Of a stretch of DNA of 22,704 nucleotides, positions 15,368-22,704 are shown one piece after another. The notes under the pieces were generated by a model, which was not told where the DNA came from, did no database searches, and worked only from the letters and a program-made list of their open reading frames with translations. The position numbers and the translations under genes are program-made. Numbering within the stretch: position 1 is the stretch's first letter; each line of letters begins with the position of its first letter. The stretch is from assembly GCA_030592205.1 (NCBI GenBank), contig JAUVKA010000007.1, positions 1-22,704 on the forward strand, in the 5' to 3' direction. The stretch comes from Bacteroidota bacterium (GTDB lineage Bacteria > Bacteroidota > Bacteroidia > Bacteroidales > UBA12481).

Positions 15368-15958
15368 TTATATCCAGGTAAAACTTTCCATCAAAACTTC
15401 AATATCTTCTCGCAAAAAATCGACTAAGGGAGCCAAAGAATCCCTATTAGGTTCACAATCGAAATATAAGGCTCCTCTTAAGAAATTGGAAACACTGTCT
15501 GTAATATAGAACTGTAAAGCTGTGGCAGTATTCCCTTTTATATCAAACAAGACCCCAAAAACAGATGTTTCCGGACTAATAAATTCTTCTTGGTTTATCG
15601 CATCAGCTTTGACAATATGCTTATATACGAAAGCATGGGAGTCTTCGATTAGTTTTCCAAGACTCTCCTCAACTGGCTTATAGGTAAGATAAAGGTGGGC
15701 TCTAAATCTGGGAAAGTCGATATTAAGCCAATTTTCTGTATTTTCTCCAGGAATAGTTGACCCTTTATATTTACTGATTACAGCATATTCAGGATAGAGA
15801 AAACTAAAAGGGTAGTGCTGAACTAAATTCTTGTAATGTTTCTCGGGCAAATCAATCCTGTAATAGCCCCTTGGTCTGGGAACAGGATTTGAATGACAAG
15901 CCACCAGGAGACAAGCAATTGTTGCTAATAACAGATAGATTAAAGTTTTACTCTTCAT
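15368..15958 (-). CDS. gldD: Gliding motility lipoprotein GldD
   Basis: 196 residues from the ATG at 15958. The open frame reaches 16045, but the ATG at 15958 yields a proper lipoprotein signal: MKSKTLIYLLLATIACLLVAC, with lipobox LVAC and the lipidated Cys21. The conserved GldD segment PRPRGYYRIDLPEKHY follows directly, then WLNIDFPRFRAHLYLTYKPV and SHAFVYKHIVKADAI, all characteristic of the family. In Flavobacterium johnsoniae GldD is required for gliding and is linked to type IX secretion function; its exact role is not known. The start overlaps the end of gldE by 11 bases, the usual gldE-gldD order. Confidence 0.9.
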   Translation of the reverse strand: MKSKTLIYLLLATIACLLVACHSNPVPRPRGYYRIDLPEKHYKNLVQHYPFSFLYPEYAVISKYKGSTIPGENTENWLNIDFPRFRAHLYLTYKPVEESLGKLIEDSHAFVYKHIVKADAINQEEFISPETSVFGVLFDIKGNTATALQFYITDSVSNFLRGALYFDCEPNRDSLAPLVDFLREDIEVLMESFTWI

Positions 15959-17252
15959 TATCCGATTTTGGCAAATTAACCTGGATCTTTGCAATTCGTC
16001 TTTGATCAACTTCCTGCACCTTAAATGTAAATCCCACAAATTCAATTACTTCTCCTTTTTCGGGTATTTCTCCCTTCAATTCCAGAATCAATCCTGCCAA
16101 TGTCTCCGCCTCTCCCCTAACGATATCAAACAGATCATCTGGCAATTCAAGAATTTTGCTAAAATCGTGAAGAAGGACCTTGCCTTCAAACACATAAGTT
16201 CTATCATCCAGTCGTGTATACAGCACTTCCTCCTCATCTGACTCATCACTTATCTCTCCAACAATCTCTTCCAGGATATCCTCCATTGTAACTAATCCAG
16301 AAGTTCCTCCATACTCATCAACAACGATGGCCAGGTGCATTTTATTCTTTTGAAACTCCTCCAGCAGTTCATTAATCTTTTTATTCACCGGCACAAAATA
16401 TGGCGGCCGGATAAGAGATTGCCATCTGAAGGAATCACTCTTATGAAAATGAGGTAGAAGATCTTTAATAAATAAGATACCCTTGATGTTATCCAGATCA
16501 TCGATAAAAATGGGCAATCTGGAAAAACCTGAGCTTAGAAGTACATTTAAAAGATCTCTAAATCGTGTTTGAATATCTACAGCAACAATATCTACCCTTG
16601 AATTCATGATTTCCTTGACATCGATATTGCCAAATTTGACAATTCCTTTAAGTATCCTTTCCTCATCTTCCAGTTCCTCCCCAGTAAGTTCCAGAGCATG
16701 GGATAACTCATCCATACTTATATTGGCCTTAGCATCCTTCAGTCGCTTCTGAACAAGAGATGTCATCCGGATCAGAATTCTGGCAAAAGGCCTGAATATC
16801 AATTCAAGCGTTTTCAGCGGGACGGCCATAAATAAGGCAAAACGGACGCTATACCTGGATGCATACACTTTGGGAATAACCTCTCCGATCAGAAGAATAA
16901 AAAAAGTAATTAAAACGATTTGGATAACAAAGCCCAACACTGCATTTGAGCTAAAATCCACAATTTCATTAATGACCCAGGTAGATAATATTACAATCCC
17001 AATATTGACAAAATTGTTAGTTATCAATATAGTTGCCAGAAGCTTATCAGGATGGGAAGCTAGTTCCATGGCAGTCCTTGGCCCCCGGCCCTTTTTCAGT
17101 CTGATTTCCTCATGATCACGTGGGCCCAGTGCAAAAAAAGCAACCTCAGAACCTGAAATTAGAGCAGAAGCAATCAACAAGAGCACAATAATCAGCATAC
17201 CAACCAATATAGTCAGTGTGAGTGGGTAAAATTGAATTTGTCCGACAATCAT
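15948..17252 (-). CDS. gldE: GldE, CorC/HlyC-type CBS-domain membrane protein
   Basis: 434 residues. An N-terminal CNNM/DUF21 membrane domain contains about four hydrophobic segments (roughly 12-38, 73-95, 103-125, 138-155), with the conserved SALISGSEVAFFAL and ILLIGEVIPKVYASR motifs. A CBS pair follows (about 205-330, with MNSRVDIVAVD, FSRLPIFIDDLDNIKGIL and MHLAIVVDEYGGTSGLVTMEDILEEIVGEI). A C-terminal CorC_HlyC domain lies at about 345-425. CNNM/CorC proteins are linked to Mg2+ handling; GldE in gliding Bacteroidota partners genetically with GldD. Assignment as GldE rests on the family and the overlap with gldD. The upstream gene is ssb, 50 bases away. Confidence 0.9.
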   Translation of the reverse strand: MIVGQIQFYPLTLTILVGMLIIVLLLIASALISGSEVAFFALGPRDHEEIRLKKGRGPRTAMELASHPDKLLATILITNNFVNIGIVILSTWVINEIVDFSSNAVLGFVIQIVLITFFILLIGEVIPKVYASRYSVRFALFMAVPLKTLELIFRPFARILIRMTSLVQKRLKDAKANISMDELSHALELTGEELEDEERILKGIVKFGNIDVKEIMNSRVDIVAVDIQTRFRDLLNVLLSSGFSRLPIFIDDLDNIKGILFIKDLLPHFHKSDSFRWQSLIRPPYFVPVNKKINELLEEFQKNKMHLAIVVDEYGGTSGLVTMEDILEEIVGEISDESDEEEVLYTRLDDRTYVFEGKVLLHDFSKILELPDDLFDIVRGEAETLAGLILELKGEIPEKGEVIEFVGFTFKVQEVDQRRIAKIQVNLPKSDNEE

Positions 17253-17302
17253 GATTGTATACCTGGCGAATATTTGTTTGGTGCTTGCTTCCGCTCAGAA
17301 AG

Positions 17303-17749
17303 CTAGAAGGGGAGATCGTCCTCTTCTGTAGATTCTTCTGAAAATTCCGGCTTCTCCACTTTGGCAGTATCAGTACTACCTGAATTACCAGCCGGTGATT
17401 GACCACTGTTTGGCTCATCACTTTTTCTCCCAAGCAACTGAATAGTATTTGCTACTATTTCACTAGTATAGCGTTTGTTGCCTTCCTTATCCTCCCACGA
17501 ACGATTAGTGATTTTGCCTTCAATATATAATTGACGACCTTTTGTAATATATTTTTCTGCCAAATCGGCAAGATGTCTCCAGGCGACAATATTGTGCCAC
17601 TCGGTCTGACTCACTTTCTCTCCATTTTTATTCTTATATACTTCAGTGGTAGCCAGGCTAAAACTGGCAACTGAAGCACCACCTTCCAGGTAACGAACCT
17701 CAGGATCTTTACCAACATTACCGACTAAAATTGCTTTATTAATAGACAT
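17303..17749 (-). CDS. ssb: Single-stranded DNA-binding protein
   Basis: 148 residues. The N-terminal OB fold spans about 1-105 (INKAILVGNVGKDPEVRY, WHNIVAWRHLADLAEKY, GRQLYIEGKITNRSW). A flexible Ser/Gly/Glu-rich linker follows, then the conserved acidic tip DDLPF, which recruits repair and replication partners. The protein coats single-stranded DNA in replication, recombination and repair. It heads the ssb-gldE-gldD-GGGPS unit. In many Bacteroidota mutY precedes ssb at this place; here it is absent, and the region upstream is non-coding up to the divergent HU gene. Confidence 0.96.
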   Translation of the reverse strand: MSINKAILVGNVGKDPEVRYLEGGASVASFSLATTEVYKNKNGEKVSQTEWHNIVAWRHLADLAEKYITKGRQLYIEGKITNRSWEDKEGNKRYTSEIVANTIQLLGRKSDEPNSGQSPAGNSGSTDTAKVEKPEFSEESTEEDDLPF

Positions 17750-18131
17750 ACAATATGATTTTTAAATTAAAACTAAAATTACTAAAATTCCATAAATACC
17801 AAAAACATCATAGTTGATCTACATCTCACTAAATAAAACCAGAAAGACCAGGTTTCCATATTATATTCATTAAGCTTGTCTTTTTTTTATAGACGAGAGG
17901 AATGCCTGATAATGGAAAATAAATCATCATAAACTGACAATTATTGTAGCTATTTTTAAAAATTTGTTAGTTTTTCATGTAATTTCCAGAGCGTAACTAA
18001 CTGTATTGATGCAACATGAAGAAGTTTTACATTTAAATGATTTTTTTTATTTCACTTTTTTAGTTTTATCAGGAAAACACCTATATTTGCACACCAAATG
18101 TAATTAGTTGATAATTAAAGATTTTAATGTA
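17750..18131. other. Divergent intergenic region between ssb and the HU gene
   Basis: This is 382 bases of very AT-rich DNA without a supported gene. I see runs of T (for example after 17880 and around 18040), a weak minus-strand -7 candidate for ssb (CAAAAACA at 17800-17807, which reads TGTTTTTG in reverse) and a clear plus-strand -7 element near the HU end, listed separately. No mutY remnant, tRNA or riboswitch is recognisable. Confidence 0.6.
18082..18102 (+). promoter_or_regulatory. HU promoter -7 element inside an inverted repeat
   Basis: TATATTTG at 18082-18089 fits TAnnTTTG and lies 42 bases before the HU ATG. It is followed by CACAC and then CAAATGTA (18095-18102), which reads TACATTTG on the other strand. 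The arms match at seven of eight positions. The layout could be an operator or a back-to-back pair of -7 elements. The -33 half for HU is not clear. Confidence 0.5.
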
Positions 18132-18416
18132 ATGACCAAAGCAGACATCGTAAACGAAATTTCCAAAAACACTGGGATTGAGAAGGTAACTGTTCAGAAA
18201 ACAGTTGAAGCTTTTATGGGAACCGTTAAAGGTTCACTTGTAAACGGTAAAAATGTGTATCTAAGAGGATTCGGAAGTTTTATTGTAAAGAAAAGAGCCG
18301 AAAAAACAGCTCGAAATATTTCTAAGAATACAACCATTATTATTCCTGAGCATTTTATCCCTTCATTTAAGCCTGCAAAGAGCTTTGTTAGTAAGGTTAA
18401 AAGCCAGGTAAAATAG
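18132..18416 (+). CDS. HU/IHF-family DNA-binding protein
   Basis: 94 residues from the ATG at 18132 (the frame is open to a TTG at 18108, but MTKADIVNEIS is the conserved family start). The typical elements are the N-terminal helix pair with NTGIEKVTVQKTVEAFMGTV, the GKNVYLRGFGSFIVKKRAEK beta segment, the DNA-grasping arm around ARNISKNTTIIIPEHFIPSF, and KPAKSFVSKVK at the end. The arm carries ARNISKNTT-IIIPEH where classical HU has ARNPxTGxxIxIPAxxxP, so the tip differs somewhat. Inferred role: bending and packaging of nucleoid DNA as a dimer. The 30-residue basic protein gene starts 35 bases downstream. Confidence 0.93.
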   Translation: MTKADIVNEISKNTGIEKVTVQKTVEAFMGTVKGSLVNGKNVYLRGFGSFIVKKRAEKTARNISKNTTIIIPEHFIPSFKPAKSFVSKVKSQVK

Positions 18417-18451
18417 GTTACTTATTAATAAAATTATAACCTTTTTATAAT

Positions 18452-18544
18452 ATGCCGAGCGGTAAAAAAAGGAAAAGACATAAGATGGCGACTCATAAGC
18501 GTAAGAAAAGGCTTAGGAAGAATCGTCATAAGAAGAAGAAGTAA
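18452..18544 (+). CDS. 30-residue basic ribosomal-type protein (AURKAIP1/COX24-like)
   Basis: A complete small gene: ATG at 18452, TAA at 18542-18544. The product starts MPSGKKRKRHKMATHKRKKR and continues with a similar Lys/Arg/His run; 18 of 30 residues are Lys or Arg and three are His. I recognise it as the tiny protein conserved in Bacteroidota between HU and rng, which falls in the AURKAIP1/COX24 group related to mitochondrial mS38 and actinobacterial bS22. That relationship implies a small-subunit ribosomal component, from recall only. The codons are in normal use and the gene is easily missed because of its length. A strong hairpin follows at 18569-18606. Confidence 0.85.
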   Translation: MPSGKKRKRHKMATHKRKKRLRKNRHKKKK

Positions 18545-18568
18545 TTCTTTGTGTTTGAATTGAATTTT

Positions 18569-18606
18569 GTATGAACCTAAAGAGAAGTTTCTCTTTAGGT
18601 TCATAC
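18569..18606. terminator. Perfect 18-bp inverted repeat between the small basic protein gene and rng
   Basis: GTATGAACCTAAAGAGAA at 18569-18586 is perfectly complementary in reverse to TTCTCTTTAGGTTCATAC at 18589-18606. Only two bases lie in the centre, so a real loop would open two or so pairs. The hairpin lies 24 bases after the small gene and 50 before the rng start. It is followed by TTATTAG, a weak U tract, so termination would be partial; it may instead act on mRNA stability or on rng control. The preceding TTTTG gives little tail in the other direction. Confidence 0.65.
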
Positions 18607-18656
18607 TTATTAGAATGGTTGATGAAGTTGAATAAAGTCAAATACTTCTCGAATTT

Positions 18657-20207
18657 GTGATCAGTGAACTGATAATAGATGCCAAGCCGAAGGAAATTGC
18701 CATAGCTTTACTTCAGGACAAACGTCTGGTTGAACTCAACAAGGAAAAATCCAATATTAAGTTTTCTGTAGGCGACATTTATCTGGGAAAAGTCAAAAAG
18801 ATAATGCCCGGATTGAATGCTGCATTTGTTGATGTTGGCTATGAAAAAGATGCCTTTCTGCACTATCTGGATCTTGGTCCACAGTTTCAGTCTTTGCAAA
18901 AATATCTGAGACTTTGGAAAAATCGGAAAGCACGATTACCTTCTCTCGACCGGTTTAAGCCTGAAAAAGACATTGACAAGCATGGGAAAATAACCCATCT
19001 GTTAAAGGCGGGGCAGGAAATATTTGTTCAGATTGCCAAGGAACCAATATCTTCTAAAGGCCCCAGACTCACCAGCGAAATTTCTATTGCCGGACGAAAC
19101 CTGGTATTGATCCCTTTTTCCGACAAGGTATCGGTTTCAACAAAGATTCACTCCGATGAAGAACGAAACCGTTTGAAGCGTCTCGTTCAAAGTATCAAAC
19201 CAAAAAATTATGGAGTCATTGTTAGAACAGTGGCTAAAGACCGTAAAGTAGCCCTTCTCGATGCAGAATTGCGAACCCTGGTTGAAAGGTGGGAATCAGC
19301 ATTTAAAGAAATCAATACTGTGACGGCTCCCAGTTTAGTATTGGGTGAATTAAACCGGACATCAACAATACTGCGTGACCTGCTGAACAGTTCATTCAAC
19401 AGCATCCATATCAATGATATATCCTTGTTCAGAGAAATTAAGGATTACATTGGTACAATAGCTCCTGAAAAACAAAAAATTGTTAAGCATTACAGCGGTA
19501 GAGCTCCCATTTTTAATCATTTTGATATTGACAAACAGATTAAAGGTTTGTTTGGCAAAACTGTTTCCTTCAAGAGTGGAGCCTATTTGATTATTGAGCA
19601 TACTGAAGCATTGCATGTAATTGATGTAAATAGCGGCAATAGATCTCAACATCAAAATAGTCAGGAAACAAACGCCCTTGAGGTTAACAGTGCAGCTGCT
19701 GAAGAAATAGCCAGACAATTACGTCTCCGGGATATGGGGGGTATTATCGTAGTCGATTTCATTGACATGACTGCTGCCGAAAACCGGAAGAAAGTCTATG
19801 AGAAAATGAAAGAAGCTATGGGGAAAGATCGGGCGAAGCACAACATTTTACCTCTTAGTAAATTTGGTCTGATGCAAATCACCAGGCAAAGGGTGCGGCC
19901 GGAAATGGAGATTCAGATTATGGAAACCTGTCCTTCTTGCGGAGGCTCAGGAGAAGTTTCACCAAGTATCCTGCTAATAGATCAGATTCTCAACCAATAT
20001 CAGTATATCCTCAAGAAATATAATAAGCCCTACCTTACTCTTAGGGTACATCCATACGTTGCTGCCTTTTTAGTCCAAGGCAGATTGTCGATCCAGATAA
20101 AGTGGTTTTTTAAGTTCAGGCACAGACTAAGAATTGATCCCGATTCAAATATCGGAATGATCAATTTCGAATTTATTGATCAAAGAGGTGATAAGATTAT
20201 TGTCTAA
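18657..20207 (+). CDS. rng: Ribonuclease G/E family endoribonuclease
   Basis: 516 residues from a GTG start that gives the expected N-terminus (ISELIIDAKPKEIAIALLQD). The S1 domain begins around residue 37 (VGDIYLGKVKKIMPGLNAAF, VDVGYEKDAFLHYLDLG), interrupted by a charged insert near 80-115. The catalytic DNase I-like part has IDVNSGN around 322-328 and RLRDMGGIIVVDFIDM around 350-368, supplying the two metal-binding Asp residues. The zinc-link motif CPSCGGSG starts near 425, and a small domain follows. There is no long degradosome-scaffold tail as in E. coli RNase E, so it is of RNase G size. Role: rRNA processing and mRNA turnover. Its place after HU and the small basic protein is the usual order in Bacteroidota. 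Confidence 0.95.
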   Translation: MISELIIDAKPKEIAIALLQDKRLVELNKEKSNIKFSVGDIYLGKVKKIMPGLNAAFVDVGYEKDAFLHYLDLGPQFQSLQKYLRLWKNRKARLPSLDRFKPEKDIDKHGKITHLLKAGQEIFVQIAKEPISSKGPRLTSEISIAGRNLVLIPFSDKVSVSTKIHSDEERNRLKRLVQSIKPKNYGVIVRTVAKDRKVALLDAELRTLVERWESAFKEINTVTAPSLVLGELNRTSTILRDLLNSSFNSIHINDISLFREIKDYIGTIAPEKQKIVKHYSGRAPIFNHFDIDKQIKGLFGKTVSFKSGAYLIIEHTEALHVIDVNSGNRSQHQNSQETNALEVNSAAAEEIARQLRLRDMGGIIVVDFIDMTAAENRKKVYEKMKEAMGKDRAKHNILPLSKFGLMQITRQRVRPEMEIQIMETCPSCGGSGEVSPSILLIDQILNQYQYILKKYNKPYLTLRVHPYVAAFLVQGRLSIQIKWFFKFRHRLRIDPDSNIGMINFEFIDQRGDKIIV

Positions 20208-20302
20208 ATGAACCAGCTTAATCACTTAGTGGTCATTAACAATAAATTCGATTCTTTAACAGTAATTAAGCTTAACTGCAGGGCTAATCATATTAGTATC
20301 AA

Positions 20303-20310
20303 TATATTTG
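20303..20310 (+). promoter_or_regulatory. -7 element for dsbD
   Basis: TATATTTG fits TAnnTTTG and lies 29 bases before the dsbD ATG. No matching -33 TTTG is present. In the same 131-base gap, AGCTTAAT (20215-20222) and ATTAAGCT (20265-20272) are inverted copies 42 bases apart, too distant for a convincing terminator. Confidence 0.45.
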
Positions 20311-20338
20311 CATCCAAGAAACATTTAATCTCACGGGT

Positions 20339-22354
20339 ATGAAACGTTATTTATCATTCATCTTCATTTTATTAATAACTGGGGTTTTTGCTCAGGCTCA
20401 GATTCTTGAACCTATTCAATGGTCCTTTTCAAGTAAGAAGATAAGTGAAAAGCAAGTTGAGCTTATTTTCACAGCTACAATTGATAATAACTGGCATTTA
20501 TACTCTCTGGATGTACCGCCGGGAGGGCCTTTACCAACAGTCTTCACTATTGAGCCTTCAGATTATTACTCTCTTTCAGAATCGATGAAAGAATCCCCGG
20601 AACCAGAGGAAAGTTATGATGAAATATTCGAATTGGATGTTAAGCTTCACTCATTTGAGGCCATTTTTACCCAAACGGTCGATGTGCTTACAGATGAACC
20701 ATTCATTTTGACTGGGATAGTTGAGTACCAGGCTTGTGATGATGAACAGTGTATTGTTGGAGACTCCGAATTCGATTTCACCTTTAACTCTGTAGATGAC
20801 GGAAAAGATTCCAAGGCTGCCGGAATTGATTTAAAAGACAAGACTAATGATTCTTCCTCCGACCGCTCAGGCACAAAATCATTATGGGCCCTGTTTTTAA
20901 TGGCATTTGTGGCTGGATTGATCGCCATATTAACTCCCTGCGTATTTCCAATGATTCCTATGACGGTTTCCTTTTTTATGCATGGAGGTAAGAGCAAAAG
21001 AAAATCTCTCTTCGAAGCTATGTTCTTCGGCATTTCCATAATTGCGATATATACAGTAATCGGTACAATAGTGGCAATTGTTTTTGGCCCTGGTGTAGCC
21101 AATTTTATCAGTACACACTGGATTCCTAATGTATTATTCTTCCTGATATTTGTATTTTTTGCCTTCTGGTTTTTCGGGATGTTTGAAATTAACCTGCCCA
21201 ACTGGATGGTTTCAAAATCGGATAAGCAGGTAGACAAAGGTGGATTTGGTGGACCATTCTTCATGGCCTTTACCCTTGTTCTCGTATCTTTTTCCTGTAC
21301 TGGTCCTCTTGTTGGAACAATCCTCGTGGAAACGGCAGGTGGAGCACTGGTTGAGCCAATTATTGGCATGCTGGGTTTCTCCCTGGCCTTCGCCTTACCA
21401 TTTACTGTATTCGCCATTTTCCCATCATGGTTGAGCAACCTGCCAAAATCAGGCGGTTGGCTTAATGCTGTTAAAGTAGTTCTTGGCTTCCTGGAATTGG
21501 CATTAGGACTCAAATTCCTGAGTATAGCTGATCAAACTTATCACTGGGGTATCCTTGACAGGGAAGTTTATCTGGCTCTTTGGATAATAATCTTTGCCCT
21601 GTTGGGATTCTATCTATTGGGTAAAATTAAATTCAAGCACGACTCTCCAGTATCGCATGTTAGTGTTCCAAGGCTCATGTTGAGTATTGTAACTTTTTCT
21701 TTTGTAATTTACATGTTGCCAGGTATGTTCGGTGCTCCTTTAAAAGCTCTCTCAGGGTATCTGCCACCCATGACAACCCATGATTTTGATCTAAATGAAA
21801 TCATCCGGGACAATAGTGGAACCGGAATTATTTCGAATGGTCCGGAAAATTCTATTTGTGAGAAGCCAAAATATTCCGATCGGCTGCACCTCCCTCATGG
21901 ACTGGAAGGATATTTTGATTACGAACAGGGTTTGGTCTGTGCCAAAAATCAGAACAAACCCGTTTTCATAGATTTTACAGGTCATGGCTGTGTTAACTGC
22001 CGGCAAATGGAAGACCGTGTATGGGGAGATCCCCGCATTTTGAAAAGGCTCAGGGAAGAATATGTGATCATAGCACTCTATGTGGATGATAAAAGTATCA
22101 AGTTGGATGAATCGGAATGGGTGACTTCAAGTTATGATGGGAAAGTCAAGAAAACACTCGGAAAAAAATATCAGGATTTCCAGATTACTCGATTCAATCA
22201 AAATTCGCAACCATTATATGCACTATTAGATTCTGATGGAGAACTTCTGGTGCCTACCAGGTCATACAATCTTGACATTGATGGATTTATAGAATTTCTT
22301 GATTCTGGAGTTGAAACTTATCGTGGTAAAACTGTTAAGATATCGGGATTTTAG
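20339..22354 (+). CDS. dsbD: Thiol:disulfide interchange protein DsbD
   Basis: 671 residues with the three-part DsbD plan, carrying electrons from cytoplasmic thioredoxin to periplasmic thiols. A signal peptide (1-20, ending GVFAQA) precedes an N-terminal alpha domain of about 150 residues with the redox pair Cys133/Cys138 (QACDDEQC). The central membrane domain (about 183-470) has roughly eight helices and the Cys pair Cys201 (ILTPCVFPMIPMTVSFFM) and Cys320 (VSFSCTGPLVGT). The C-terminal thioredoxin-like gamma domain has FIDFTGHGCVNCRQME with Cys551/Cys554. All six redox cysteines are present. Its stop is two bases from the stop of the convergent UbiD-family gene. Substrates in this organism are not visible from context. 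Confidence 0.95.
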   Translation: MKRYLSFIFILLITGVFAQAQILEPIQWSFSSKKISEKQVELIFTATIDNNWHLYSLDVPPGGPLPTVFTIEPSDYYSLSESMKESPEPEESYDEIFELDVKLHSFEAIFTQTVDVLTDEPFILTGIVEYQACDDEQCIVGDSEFDFTFNSVDDGKDSKAAGIDLKDKTNDSSSDRSGTKSLWALFLMAFVAGLIAILTPCVFPMIPMTVSFFMHGGKSKRKSLFEAMFFGISIIAIYTVIGTIVAIVFGPGVANFISTHWIPNVLFFLIFVFFAFWFFGMFEINLPNWMVSKSDKQVDKGGFGGPFFMAFTLVLVSFSCTGPLVGTILVETAGGALVEPIIGMLGFSLAFALPFTVFAIFPSWLSNLPKSGGWLNAVKVVLGFLELALGLKFLSIADQTYHWGILDREVYLALWIIIFALLGFYLLGKIKFKHDSPVSHVSVPRLMLSIVTFSFVIYMLPGMFGAPLKALSGYLPPMTTHDFDLNEIIRDNSGTGIISNGPENSICEKPKYSDRLHLPHGLEGYFDYEQGLVCAKNQNKPVFIDFTGHGCVNCRQMEDRVWGDPRILKRLREEYVIIALYVDDKSIKLDESEWVTSSYDGKVKKTLGKKYQDFQITRFNQNSQPLYALLDSDGELLVPTRSYNLDIDGFIEFLDSGVETYRGKTVKISGF

Positions 22355-22356
22355 AA

Positions 22357-22704
22357 TTACTCCCTTATAACTGCATCACCTTCTTCTTCCAATGGCTGGT
22401 AATACGATGATGGGCTTGAAATTTTAGGACCAGCATTCAGTTTATTCCAGATTTTGTCGATTTGGTCAATTGTTTCTTTATTCATTAAAACCGGATTTGG
22501 CCAATCCCTGGTAAAACCATCGAACTTTTTGGTTTTTCTGGTAGCATCGATAAAAAGTTTTCCTTTGCTCTCTTCTTCCGGTTTTGCAGTAATCCAGGCA
22601 TCCCGTGAAGGATCAGTGTGATTTCCAACGATCCATACCAGTTGGTATAGATCACTCACATTTACAGTGTCATCAACAAAAATCCAGAAAGGAATATTCT
22701 CGAG
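22357..22704 (-). CDS. UbiD-family decarboxylase, C-terminal part (5' end outside window)
   Basis: The frame is open to the window edge, so only the last 115 residues are seen; the in-frame GTG at 22659 is internal. The sequence includes PFWIFVDDTVNVSDLYQLVW, IVGNHTDPSRDAWI, LFIDATRKTKKFDGF and TRDWPNPVLMNKETIDQIDK. The VDDD-like, DPxRD and IDATRK segments are the C-terminal landmarks of UbiD-type prenylated-FMN decarboxylases. In Bacteroidota a long member of this family is usually annotated as the menaquinone-pathway decarboxylase. Which substrate applies here cannot be told from the C-terminus alone. It converges on dsbD with a two-base gap. Confidence 0.8.
   Translation of the reverse strand, partial: LENIPFWIFVDDTVNVSDLYQLVWIVGNHTDPSRDAWITAKPEEESKGKLFIDATRKTKKFDGFTRDWPNPVLMNKETIDQIDKIWNKLNAGPKISSPSSYYQPLEEEGDAVIRE

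Noticed and set aside
20215..20272. Inverted copies AGCTTAAT and ATTAAGCT after rng.
   Set aside because: Only eight AT-rich pairs with a 42-base loop and no T tract; not a credible terminator.
20647..21513. Minus-strand open frame of 288 codons inside dsbD.
   Set aside because: Fully antisense to a well-supported gene. The product has no domain and a composition typical of a shadow of membrane-protein coding sequence.

Overview
The window looks like a chromosomal segment of a Bacteroidota bacterium, most likely of the class Bacteroidia (Bacteroidales/Marinilabiliales-like). The grounds are: Bacteroidota-type promoter elements (TTTG, about 19 bases, then TAnnTTTG) with few visible Shine-Dalgarno sequences; a DUF4924 gene; gliding-associated gldE and gldD; a YchF and a transketolase with the sequence variants I know from Bacteroidales; and the gene order HU, 30-residue basic protein, rng. 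No tRNA, rRNA, insertion sequence, CRISPR array or prophage is visible, and base composition is fairly even. Most of it is core genome.

Layout. Bases 1-2612 carry an S4-domain RNA-binding protein (5' end outside the window), a DUF4924 protein, an unrecognised exported protein with a tyrosine-rich stretch, and a small exported lysozyme-fold protein. The last sits 15 bases before hisS (2628-4028). A histidine ammonia-lyase-family gene (4196-5728) follows behind its own near-consensus promoter and ends at a hairpin facing genes on the other strand. On the minus strand, reading right to left, come transketolase (9394-7340) and then an ECF sigma factor, a one-helix membrane protein likely to be its anti-sigma factor, and a Spy/CpxP-like periplasmic protein (7296-5761).

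From 9530 rightwards, ychF is followed at 5-9 base spacings by three genes for exported proteins: an alkaline-phosphatase-fold protein that has lost several catalytic metal ligands, a subtilisin-like protease with an intact triad, and a probable outer-membrane beta-barrel. On the minus strand from 17749 down to 14616 lies ssb-gldE-gldD-GGGP synthase, with the last three genes overlapping or only 11 bases apart. Then HU, a 30-residue ribosomal-type basic protein, a strong hairpin and rng run rightwards, followed by dsbD. The window ends inside a UbiD-family decarboxylase on the minus strand.

The part most worth attention is 10637-14632: a likely pseudo-phosphatase, an active subtilase and a barrel protein, all exported and tightly packed. 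They could form one envelope system; this is inference from gene order and residue inspection. Other points are the archaeal-type ether-lipid enzyme tied to gldED, the histidine ammonia-lyase homologue with no other hut genes nearby, and the tiny basic protein with its hairpin before rng.
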